This document shows, piece by piece, positions 19,581-27,283 of a DNA stretch of 61,612 bases. Source of the DNA: Rhodocyclaceae bacterium (GTDB lineage Bacteria; Pseudomonadota; Gammaproteobacteria; Burkholderiales; Rhodocyclaceae); NCBI GenBank assembly GCA_030682175.1, contig JAUXOM010000084.1, forward strand, positions 1-61,612. Reading direction: 5' to 3'. Made by a program: the position numbers and the translations under genes. The notes below the pieces were generated by a model. It was given only the letters and a program-made list of their open reading frames with translations, searched no databases and had not been told where the DNA came from. Positions within the stretch are counted from its first letter, which is position 1; every line of letters starts with the position of its first letter.

Positions 19581-20429
19581 TTAAGCTTTTTCCTGGGCCA
19601 GTATCAGGCTGCGTTGCGGATCGACCAGCAGGGTATGGACGCGCCGGCTGTCGGCCCGCAACACCTGCAGGTGCAGGCCGTCGACCACAACGACTTCATT
19701 GCGCTTGGGCAGCCGGCCGAGTTGGTGGATCACCAGGCCACCAACGGTATCGTAATCCTCGTCGGAGAAATTTGTGCCGAAAGCCTTGTTGAAATCCTCG
19801 ATTTCGGTGGCGGCCTTGACGCGGTAATGCCCCGCGTTATCGAGCACGATGTTGCCGGCGGCCTCGTCGAAATCGTATTCGTCCTCGATGTCGCCGACAA
19901 TTTGCTCCAGCACGTCCTCGATGGTGACGAGACCGGCGACGCCGCCGTATTCGTCAACCACGATGGCCATGTGATTGTGCGAGGCGCGAAACTCGCGCAA
20001 CAGCACGTTCAGGCGTTTCGATTCGGGGATGAAAACCGCCGGACGCAGGCTGTCGCGCAAATCAAACTCCTTGCCGGCAAAGTGGCGCAGCAGGTCTTTC
20101 GCCAGCAGGATGCCGATCACGTCGTCCCGGCTTTCCCCACATGCCGGGAAGCGCGAGTGCGCGGTTTCGAGCACGAAATCCACCAGCCTTTCCGGGGATT
20201 CGGCAACCGCGATGACATCCATCTGGGCACGCGGCACCATGATGTCGCGCACCTGCATTTCGGAAACGGCCAAGGCACCCTCGATGATCGAGAGGGCATC
20301 GGCATCCATCAGGTTGCGTTCGTGGGCGCTGCGCAGCAGTTGCAGCAGTTGTTCGCGGTCTTCAGGCTCTCTCAGCAAAAGCGATGAGAGCCGTTCAAGC
20401 AGTGTCGGGCGACTAGGGATTGGGTCCAT
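19581..20429 (-). CDS. corC: CorC/YbeX-type CBS-domain protein
   Basis: 282 residues: two CBS domains (VRDIMVPRAQMDVIAV and the following repeat ending VEDVLEQIVGDIEDEYD-like) and a C-terminal CorC/HlyC transporter-associated domain (VGGLVIHQLGRLP). The protein is linked to magnesium/cobalt efflux and, with YbeY, to ribosome and RNA quality control. It lies three bases downstream of ybeY in the usual ybeZ-ybeY-ybeX order, here broken between phoH and ybeY by family C copy C4. Confidence 0.93.
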   Translation of the reverse strand: MDPIPSRPTLLERLSSLLLREPEDREQLLQLLRSAHERNLMDADALSIIEGALAVSEMQVRDIMVPRAQMDVIAVAESPERLVDFVLETAHSRFPACGESRDDVIGILLAKDLLRHFAGKEFDLRDSLRPAVFIPESKRLNVLLREFRASHNHMAIVVDEYGGVAGLVTIEDVLEQIVGDIEDEYDFDEAAGNIVLDNAGHYRVKAATEIEDFNKAFGTNFSDEDYDTVGGLVIHQLGRLPKRNEVVVVDGLHLQVLRADSRRVHTLLVDPQRSLILAQEKA

Positions 20430-20432
20430 AAA

Positions 20433-20864
20433 TCAGCGGTAAGGATCGGGAATGGCGAATCGCGCCAGCACTACTCGCTCGCGCGCCTCCATTCGAGCGG
20501 CGTCTCGCTTGCCGGTCTCATGGTCGTATCCCTGTAGGTGAAGCATACCATGCACAACCAGATGCGCCAGGTGCGCCAAGAACGGCTTGCCCTGTTCCGC
20601 TGCCTCGCGCAGCACGACGGGCAGGCAGATCACCAGATCGCCGCTGACAAGCGGTGTGCTGGCATAGACAAACGACAGCACGTTGGTCGCATAATCCTTG
20701 CCGCGGTAGCTGCGATTCAGCGCCCGTCCTTCGTCAATATCGACAAACCGCAGGGTTGCCTGCACGGGCTGCTCCTGCGCGGCGCGCACCCAGCGACGCA
20801 ATTGCGGACGCGATGGCAGGCGCGCATCCTTGCAGGCATATTGCACTGACAAAGAAAGCTCCAT
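20433..20864 (-). CDS. ybeY: Endoribonuclease YbeY
   Basis: Zinc-dependent single-strand endoribonuclease for 16S rRNA 3'-end maturation and ribosome quality control. The 143-residue protein has the metal-binding motif HGMLHLQGYDH (H105, H109, H115) and RSYRGKDYATNVLSF. Start ATG at 20864. It is co-oriented with corC; phoH lies upstream in the same direction but is separated by a 370-base gap filled by a family C repeat with a terminator-like hairpin, so coupling with phoH may be weakened. Confidence 0.95.
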   Translation of the reverse strand: MELSLSVQYACKDARLPSRPQLRRWVRAAQEQPVQATLRFVDIDEGRALNRSYRGKDYATNVLSFVYASTPLVSGDLVICLPVVLREAAEQGKPFLAHLAHLVVHGMLHLQGYDHETGKRDAARMEARERVVLARFAIPDPYR

Positions 20865-20884
20865 CCCGAGACTCCGCTTAACGT

Positions 20885-21215
20885 GAAAGACACAGCGTTA
20901 GCGCAGGGCCGTCCCAAGCCAACGCGGCACGCGGCGCAGCCGCAATCCGCACACGCGCCGGAAAGAGCGCCCCGTAATACACGAGCGCCAGCGACAACAA
21001 GCGACGTAGTCGCGCAGTTGCGGTGCAGGCTAATGCCGGCAACGCCGGCGTTAAGCCGCGTAGCGGCGGCCGGAGGCAAAAACCAAAGACCCCCCGAGAG
21101 GGGGGCACAAGGCCACAGGCCGCAGGACGCTGCGCAGCAGCGGTCCCGAGCAAAGCGAGGGATGCGCCAACGGCGCACAAAGGGGGGCGGGCATATTTCA
21201 TGATCGGGGGCGCAG
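20885..21215 (-). repeat. Family C repeat, copy C4, between phoH and ybeY
   Basis: Read on the minus strand it starts about 37 bases after the phoH stop with GCCCGCCCCC. An extra module (CATCCCTCGCTTTGCTCGGG and CTGCTGCGCAGCG) follows, then hairpin CCCCCCTCTCGGGGGG followed by TCTTTGGTTTTTGCC, then palindromes CGCCGGCGTTGCCGGC. The core hairpin at 20895-20925 has arms GCGTTGGC/GCTAACGC, which pair with one G-U wobble although the sequence differs from every other copy. It fills the whole 368-base phoH-ybeY gap; no gene is present. Confidence 0.85.
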
Positions 21216-21232
21216 CCAACGCATCATGAAAG

Positions 21233-22213
21233 TCAGTTCCGGCCAACACCCGCTCCGTGGGCACTCGCCTTCTCCGCGACTTCCTTTTCATACGCCTCGA
21301 CGATGCGCGCCACCAGCGGATGACGCACCACGTCGCCGGCATCGAAATCTGTGAAAGCCAGCCCACGCACTTCGGCCAGAATGCGCCGCGCCTCGGTCAG
21401 GCCGGATTTCTGCCCCTTGGGCAAGTCCATCTGCGTGATGTCGCCGGTGATGACCGCCTTGGCGCCGATGCCGATGCGCGTCAAAAACATCTTCATTTGT
21501 TCGGGGGTGGTGTTCTGCGCCTCGTCGAGAATGATGAAAGCATGATTCAGCGTGCGCCCGCGCATGTAGGCCAGTGGTGCGACCTCGATGCTGCCCTGTT
21601 CGAACAGGCGCGTCACCTGGTCGAAGCCCATCAGGTCATAGAGCGCATCGTAAAGCGGGCGCAGGTAGGGGTCGACCTTCTGTGTCAGATCGCCCGGCAG
21701 GAAACCCAGCCGCTCGCCGGCCTCCACCGCCGGCCGGGTCAGCACGATGCGCTGGACATGGTCGCGCTCGTAGGCATCGACGGCGGCGGCAACGGCAAGG
21801 TAAGTCTTGCCGGTTCCGGCCGGACCGATGCCGAAGGTGATGTCGTGCTCCTGAATCTGGCGCAGATACTGCACCTGGTGGGGTGTGCGCCCGTGCAGGT
21901 CGGCTTTGCGCGTCAGCAGGCCGGCGGCGGGTTGCGCCACCCGCTTGTTGTTTCTCAGCTCGATCAGGCCAAGCTGAATGTCGTCGACAGACAAGGGCAC
22001 GATCGCCAGCGCGTAAAAGTGCTGCAAAGCCGCCGCCGCGAGCCGCGCCTGCGCCAGGGCGCCATCAATGCGGCAATGTTCGCCGCGGCGCGAAATCATC
22101 ACGTCGCAGGCCATCTCGATCTGGCGCAGATTTTCGTCGAGCGCGCCGCACAGGTTCGCCAGCCGGGCGTTGTCGAGCGGTTCGAGGACGACCGTGAGAC
22201 TTTTGTTTTTCAA
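21233..22213 (-). CDS. phoH: PhoH-like ATPase (YbeZ)
   Basis: About 326 residues with Walker A GPAGTGKT and the PhoH motifs RPAVEAGERLGFLPGD, ILDEAQNTTPEQMKMFLTR and TGDITQMDLP. It works with YbeY and CorC in RNA and ribosome metabolism. I place the start at the TTG at 22213 (MKNKSLTVVLEP). The frame runs on to 22291, but that extension is read through the CACAGAG-type inverted repeat and looks artificial. The true start needs testing. Confidence 0.92.
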   Translation of the reverse strand: MKNKSLTVVLEPLDNARLANLCGALDENLRQIEMACDVMISRRGEHCRIDGALAQARLAAAALQHFYALAIVPLSVDDIQLGLIELRNNKRVAQPAAGLLTRKADLHGRTPHQVQYLRQIQEHDITFGIGPAGTGKTYLAVAAAVDAYERDHVQRIVLTRPAVEAGERLGFLPGDLTQKVDPYLRPLYDALYDLMGFDQVTRLFEQGSIEVAPLAYMRGRTLNHAFIILDEAQNTTPEQMKMFLTRIGIGAKAVITGDITQMDLPKGQKSGLTEARRILAEVRGLAFTDFDAGDVVRHPLVARIVEAYEKEVAEKASAHGAGVGRN

Positions 22214-22230
22214 CCTAAAAACCCCGGTTC

Positions 22231-22362
22231 GCACCACAGAGAGCACAGAGGACGCGGAGAAACGGCGCAAGCATACAAAATTCAAACGCAACCAACGGGC
22301 GACATGCCCTTATTTCGAAACGCCTGGTTTTTTCTCCGTGATCACCGTGTCCTCCGTGGTGA
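22231..22362. repeat. Inverted repeat pair of the CACCACGGAGGACACGGAG type
   Basis: Left arm 22231-22262 and right arm 22328-22362 (TTTCTCCGTG, CCGTGTCCTCCGTGGTGA) are inverted, imperfect copies about 65 bases apart, upstream of phoH. From memory, sequences of this type occur between genes in many unrelated bacterial genomes. They could form a long hairpin in the phoH leader or mark the promoter region. The bases between the arms show no gene. Confidence 0.7.
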
Positions 22363-22425
22363 ACTGCTTCTTCCAGGTTCAAGTCGACCACTCCTCGTTA
22401 CCTGTGCGCCGGGCCCGTCATGCGG

Positions 22426-22770
22426 TCAGCGGTTTTCCGGCAGGCGCGCTTCGGCAGAGGAAAGAATCCAGACGCGGTGCACCGCTCCGGCAAAGTCCAG
22501 CTGATAGCGGACGCGCACGGATGTTTGCACCATGTTCGGGAAAATAATCATGTTGAGCTCGTTACGAATCTGCGCCCCCGGGGACAGCAGGTAGGTCTTC
22601 CCGTCAATGGTCACCTGCCCCTGCAAGATCGGCTGCATGACGCCAGTTTTCGACCCGTCCGGCAGAATGCGCACGATCCCGGCCGCCGGCTCCTCGGGTG
22701 CGGGCGTTAGCAAGCTCTGAGCGGCAGTGCTGATGACGGAACCAACGATGGCGGCGGTAATGGGGTCCAT
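22426..22770 (-). CDS. Small hypothetical protein with hydrophobic N-terminus
   Basis: 114 residues beginning MDPITAAIVGSVISTAAQSLL, one hydrophobic stretch that could be a membrane helix or an uncleaved signal, then a polar region rich in beta-type residues. I do not recognise a family. Codon use and composition look protein-like, and the gap between phoH and the UbiH-like gene has no better candidate. No strong ribosome site precedes 22770; the frame is open to 22803. It is divergent from the UbiH-like gene. Confidence 0.55.
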   Translation of the reverse strand: MDPITAAIVGSVISTAAQSLLTPAPEEPAAGIVRILPDGSKTGVMQPILQGQVTIDGKTYLLSPGAQIRNELNMIIFPNMVQTSVRVRYQLDFAGAVHRVWILSSAEARLPENR

Positions 22771-22865
22771 GGCAAGTGGAATGATAGTCCGATTTTCCGG
22801 CAAAACGGCAAATGTGATGCATCCGCGAACTTGTCAAGATAGCTGGCGAACGCGACAATGCGGGC

Positions 22866-24020
22866 ATGGATCACGATCTCATCATTGTTGGCGGCGGCCT
22901 GGCCGGTTTATCGCTGGCGGTGGCACTGCGCCGCAGCCGGCTCAAAGTGGCGGTGGTCGAGGCGCGCGCGCCCGTGCAGCCGGCTGGCTGGGATGCCCGC
23001 ATCTACGCGATCAGCCCGGCCAATGCCCGCTTCCTTGACAGCATCGGCATCTGGCAACACCTTGACGTCAGCCGCATTGCGCCGGTGCACAAGATGGCGG
23101 TGCATGGCGATGGCGGCGGCGCACTGGAGTTTTCCGCCTATGCCAGCGGGATCGGTGAACTGGCGTGGATCGTCGAGGGCGCAGTGCTGCATCGGGAACT
23201 GTGGGAGACCGCCAAGCGCCAGGGCAATCTCGACCTGCTCTGCCCGGCAACACCCGCCCGGCTGGACATCGGTGGCGAGGCGGCGGTACTTGAATTGGCC
23301 GACCGGCGCAGCCTGACGGCAAAGCTGGTGGTCGCGGCGGATGGCGCCGACTCGTGGACGCGAACCGCGGCGGGCATTGCCGTCGACTTCGCGCCCTATG
23401 ACCAGCTGGGCGTGGTTGCCAACTTCACCACCAGCCGGCCACATCACGGCACGGCCTGGCAATGGTTCCGCGCCGACGGCGTGCTGGCCTGGCTGCCACT
23501 GCCGGGCGCCATGATGTCGATGGTCTGGTCGACGCCGACGCCGCATGCCGAGGAACTGCTGGCGCTGGACAGCGCTGCCTTCTGTGAAAGAGTTGCCGCA
23601 GCCGGCAATGGGCAACTAGGCACGCTTGAGCTTGTCACCCCCCCGGCCGGCTTTCCCCTGCGCCTGATGCGCGCGCCGCGCACCGTCGCACACCGCCTGG
23701 CCTTGATTGGCGATGCGGCCCACACCATTCACCCGCTCTCGGGACATGGCATCAATCTCGGCTTTCAGGATGCCCGCAGCCTCGCCAAAATACTCACCGA
23801 CTGCCCGGAGCATGTCGATTGCGGCACTCTCCAGTGGCTGCGCCAGCATGAGCGCGCCCGGCGCGAGGAAGTGGTCGCGCTACAATCCGCCACCCATGGC
23901 CTGCAGCGATTGTTTGGCGCTCAGCAAACGCCCATTGCCGCCCTGCGCAATTTTGGGCTGAACTTCGTCGACCGCCTGCCAGTCATAAAGGACGCCTTGG
24001 TACGCTACGCCATGGGCTGA
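22866..24020 (+). CDS. UbiH/UbiF/Coq6-family FAD monooxygenase
   Basis: Flavin hydroxylase of ubiquinone ring modification, 384 residues. Seen: the dinucleotide-binding start DLIIVGGGLAGLSLAVALRR, the DG motif around VVAADGADSWTR, and the second FAD motif GDAAHTIHPLSGHGINLGFQD. Betaproteobacteria often use several or broad-specificity paralogues (UbiH, UbiF, UbiL, UbiM); I cannot tell which ring position this one hydroxylates. It is followed by dsbC after 52 bases, in the same direction, an arrangement common in betaproteobacteria. Confidence 0.9.
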   Translation: MDHDLIIVGGGLAGLSLAVALRRSRLKVAVVEARAPVQPAGWDARIYAISPANARFLDSIGIWQHLDVSRIAPVHKMAVHGDGGGALEFSAYASGIGELAWIVEGAVLHRELWETAKRQGNLDLLCPATPARLDIGGEAAVLELADRRSLTAKLVVAADGADSWTRTAAGIAVDFAPYDQLGVVANFTTSRPHHGTAWQWFRADGVLAWLPLPGAMMSMVWSTPTPHAEELLALDSAAFCERVAAAGNGQLGTLELVTPPAGFPLRLMRAPRTVAHRLALIGDAAHTIHPLSGHGINLGFQDARSLAKILTDCPEHVDCGTLQWLRQHERARREEVVALQSATHGLQRLFGAQQTPIAALRNFGLNFVDRLPVIKDALVRYAMG

Positions 24021-24072
24021 GTGTGCCTGCCCTCATTTGACCTAATTGCATTAATCCACTTCCGGAGCATTC

Positions 24073-24798
24073 ATGAAACTCAATTCCCGATTCACCCTCC
24101 TCAGCGGCCTGGCCGCACTTTTTTTGTCCCAGGCCGTGTTCGCCAGCGAGGCACAGGTCAAGAAGGGGGTTGAGGCCTTTCTGGGCAGCAATGGACCCAA
24201 GGTGGAGTCCGTGCGCAAAGCCGGCGCTCTGGGGCTTTACGAGGTGATGGTCGACGGCGAGCTGATCTACACCGACGAAAAGGTCACGCATCTCATTCTC
24301 GGCCAAATTATTGAAGCCCAGTCGCGCAAGAATCTCACCGAAGAGCGCAAGCAAAAGCTTTCGCAGATCAAGTTTTCCGACCTGCCGCTCGACATGGCCA
24401 TCAAACAGGTCAAGGGCAACGGCAAGCGCCTGTTGGCGACCTTCGAGGACCCCAATTGTTCCTACTGCAAGAAGCTGGCACAGGAGCTGCAAGGCTTGAA
24501 CAACGTCACGATCTACACCTTCGTCTACCCGATCCTGTCGCCGGATTCAAACGAAAAAGCCAAGAACATCTGGTGCGCCAGCGACCGCGTCAAGGCATGG
24601 AACGATTTCATGATCAACAACCAGGCGCCGGCCAGCAAGAATTGCAATCACCCCACCGAGAAGGTGGTTGCCCTGGGCCGCAAACTCAACATTCGCGGCA
24701 CGCCAACGATGTTCTTCGCTGACGGCAGTCGCGTGCCCGGCTACATGCCAGTGGCGACGCTGGAAAAGGCGCTCGACAAGGGCAGCGCTGAAAAATAG
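24073..24798 (+). CDS. dsbC: Thiol:disulfide interchange protein DsbC
   Basis: Periplasmic disulfide isomerase of 241 residues. Signal peptide at residues 1-24 (hydrophobic run ending VFASEA), an N-terminal dimerisation domain, then a thioredoxin fold with the active site C129-S-Y-C132 and the cis-proline in RGTPTMFF. Start ATG 24073 after a GGAG-like site. Its stop codon is followed within about 10 bases by family C copy C5a. Confidence 0.95.
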   Translation: MKLNSRFTLLSGLAALFLSQAVFASEAQVKKGVEAFLGSNGPKVESVRKAGALGLYEVMVDGELIYTDEKVTHLILGQIIEAQSRKNLTEERKQKLSQIKFSDLPLDMAIKQVKGNGKRLLATFEDPNCSYCKKLAQELQGLNNVTIYTFVYPILSPDSNEKAKNIWCASDRVKAWNDFMINNQAPASKNCNHPTEKVVALGRKLNIRGTPTMFFADGSRVPGYMPVATLEKALDKGSAEK

Positions 24799-25300
24799 CC
24801 AATTACGACCCACCCCCTCCCGACCTCCCCCTCGCGGGGGAGGTGACTGTTGCTCGCTGCGCTCGACTATCACGGGGAGCTTTGTTCTTGCATTTGTGCG
24901 GTTTGCGGCTGTCGCCGCGTATCGTCCCGGCTTGGGGCGGCCCTGCGCCGGGACTGCGGTGTGGCTGTCTTGTATTTTGAGTCGCGCTTGTAGAAAGTCG
25001 GCGCTGGCGAGACGGCGTTAAATCCGCCCCCGTCGCAGCCTTGCCGCCGGGCCGCCCTTCTCCCGCTTTGCGGGTGAAGGGCATTCTGTTGGCTCCCCCT
25101 CTCCCCCGTCCCCTCTCCCGCAAGGGGCGAGGGGAGAAAGCCAACCCCAGCAGTCTCGCCGCCGGGCCGCCCCAAGGCGAGACGGCACGCGCCGCCAGGC
25201 GCAATCCGCTCCCAAGTATGAACAGGGGGCTCCCCGTGATAGTCGAGCACAGCGAGCAACAGTCACCCCCTTCCAAGGAAGGGGGCTGGGGGGAAGGTTT
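24799..25300. repeat. Family C repeats C5a and C5b as an inverted pair, plus a family A module
   Basis: The 502 bases between dsbC and the convergent diguanylate cyclase gene hold no gene. C5a (about 24806-24960, plus) follows dsbC, with hairpin CCTCCCCC/GGGGGAGG, TGACTGTTGCTCGC and the core hairpin at 24924-24954 (arms GTCCCGGC/GCCGGGAC). C5b (about 25026-25298, minus) follows the cyclase gene, with hairpin CCCCCTTCC/GGAAGGGGG, TGACTGTTGCTCGC and the core hairpin at 25153-25183 (arms GTCTCGCC/GGCGAGAC), then the extra module shared with C2. Between them lies a short family A module at 24993-25017. Confidence 0.87.
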
Positions 25301-27166
25301 TCAATAGTGCGCGTTAACGTCCCACATGTCCGGGGTGAAGCGCACCACGCGGTTGCGGCCGCCCGCCTTGGCGGCATACAGCGCCACGTCGGCGAATTTG
25401 ACGATCTGCCAGAAGGTGTCCGAATCGCCGGGGAACTCGGCGACGCCGATCGAAATGGTTTTCTGCAGCATGCCCCCGGCGATGGGCACCTTGGTGGCCT
25501 CGACTTCGGCGCGGATCTTTTCGGCGACCTTCATTGCCGCGTCGCCGCTGGTGTCCATCAATGCCAGCAGGAACTCCTCGCCGCCGTAGCGCACGGCGAT
25601 ATCCGAGCTGCGTACGTTGCGCAACAGGACATCGGCCAGGGTCTTGAGCACCTTGTCACCGGCTTCGTGGCCATGCACGTCGTTGACCTGCTTGAAGAAG
25701 TCGAGGTCGAGCATCAGCACCGTGATTGTGCTCTTGCGCCGCTGGTTGCCCGCGACCAGGGTGCCGATGTACTCTTCAAGGAAGCGCCGGTTGTAGAGAC
25801 CGGTCATGGCATCGCGCAGGGAATTTTCGCGCAGATGCTCCATCAACCGCTTGGCTTCCAGCACCGGGCCGGCTTCGCGCAGATAGACGGCGACGAAGGG
25901 TGCCAGCAGGCGCGCCAGCGGGGCATGCTCGGCGGAAATGACCATCTGCACCACACAGCCGGCAGAGCCGGTCTGGGTGATCGGCAGACAGATGTGGGCA
26001 TCGCCGGCTGCGGCCGGTCGAAACATTGTGCACAATCCGGGGAATTCGACGGCATTCACTTCGTGGCCGGTACGGCGGGCGCGGCAGAAGGATGAGTCGA
26101 CCGTGATTTGCGGGTCGCAGTAGCGGCAGTTGGCGCCAACCTCGCCATCGACCAGGACGGGGGTCATACGGTTCTTGCTGGCGGCCACCTCGTAGATCGA
26201 AAACCGTTTGAAATCGTATTTCTGGCCCAGTACTTCGGCAATCCGCAGATAGATGTCGAGTTTGGTCTGATCCTCTTCAATGGCCTGCTTGAACTGTGAA
26301 ACCGTGACCAGGCTTTCGACCATCTCGGTGGTGAGTGACAACTGATTGCCGCCATCATCGATGTGATGGCCCATCAACTGGCTCACCCGGGTGCGAATGG
26401 TGCTCACCTCACGCTCGAGAAATTCCATCAGCCGATTGATGTTCCGGGCGATGTCGCCCAATTCGTCGTTGCTGCGCCGGTGAATGCGTCCGGAGAAATC
26501 GCCGCCCACCGCCTGCGCGGTGACGTCCTGCACGGCCTGCGCGGCTTCTGTCAGCGGATTCATCATGCGGCGCATGATCGCCAGGGCGGCCAGGGCGGCC
26601 AGCAACACCGCCAGGCTGACCAGGCCGACCGCGATGAGGCTCTGGCGGCGTTTCTCGGTCAGCGGCACATCAATCGCCACCACGCCCAGTACCGCGCCGC
26701 TCGCCACCGCATGGCATTGCAGGCAATTGGGCACGCCGTGATCATTGGCAATATAGGGAATCACCGCGCGGAAGATCAGATCGGTATTTTTGTCATCAAT
26801 ACCGAATCTTTCCTTGCCATCGGCCAGCACGGCTTCGATGTCCGCGCCGGAAAGACCGTCACTGCGCTCGCCGGCCAGGCCCGGCCCGAACTGCTTGATC
26901 ACCGCCGGGCCGCGCATCACCCGCACCGCGGCAACGCCTGGCACCGTGGCGAGCCGGGCGAGGAATTGCTGGCGCTTGTCGATGGTGCCGTGAATCATGC
27001 TTTCGGTGAGGCCGACCTTGATCGTCTCGGCCACCGAGCGCGCATGCATTTCGGCCGTATAGAGCGCAAAGTAACGGAAACCCAGCGCGGAAAAACCCGC
27101 CAGCACCATGACCAGCGCAGCTAGGCTAATGAGAAAAAAAACCTGGGTTTTGTCTTTGAGCTTCAT
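25301..27166 (-). CDS. Membrane diguanylate cyclase with c-heme-type sensor
   Basis: 621 residues. Membrane segments at about 8-30 and 175-195 enclose a periplasmic sensor of Tll0287/DUF3365 type with one CxxCH heme-binding motif (C148, C151, H152). A HAMP domain follows, then a GAF-like region with a cluster of cysteines (CRYCDPQ, SSFCRA, GLCTMF), and a GGDEF domain with an active YGGEEF motif. It probably converts a redox or gas signal into c-di-GMP. No EAL domain. The cysteine cluster could bind metal or act as a redox switch. It is convergent with dsbC across C5. Confidence 0.9.
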   Translation of the reverse strand: MKLKDKTQVFFLISLAALVMVLAGFSALGFRYFALYTAEMHARSVAETIKVGLTESMIHGTIDKRQQFLARLATVPGVAAVRVMRGPAVIKQFGPGLAGERSDGLSGADIEAVLADGKERFGIDDKNTDLIFRAVIPYIANDHGVPNCLQCHAVASGAVLGVVAIDVPLTEKRRQSLIAVGLVSLAVLLAALAALAIMRRMMNPLTEAAQAVQDVTAQAVGGDFSGRIHRRSNDELGDIARNINRLMEFLEREVSTIRTRVSQLMGHHIDDGGNQLSLTTEMVESLVTVSQFKQAIEEDQTKLDIYLRIAEVLGQKYDFKRFSIYEVAASKNRMTPVLVDGEVGANCRYCDPQITVDSSFCRARRTGHEVNAVEFPGLCTMFRPAAAGDAHICLPITQTGSAGCVVQMVISAEHAPLARLLAPFVAVYLREAGPVLEAKRLMEHLRENSLRDAMTGLYNRRFLEEYIGTLVAGNQRRKSTITVLMLDLDFFKQVNDVHGHEAGDKVLKTLADVLLRNVRSSDIAVRYGGEEFLLALMDTSGDAAMKVAEKIRAEVEATKVPIAGGMLQKTISIGVAEFPGDSDTFWQIVKFADVALYAAKAGGRNRVVRFTPDMWDVNAHY

Positions 27167-27283
27167 CGGTAACCTCTGAAGGCGCGCCGCTTAACCATTA
27201 ACCACACAGTGAGTGCGGAACTGTCTCATTCCACTTAAGGCGTGTAAACGCGGAGCACGGGGAGAAAAGCCCGGGTGTTGCGA

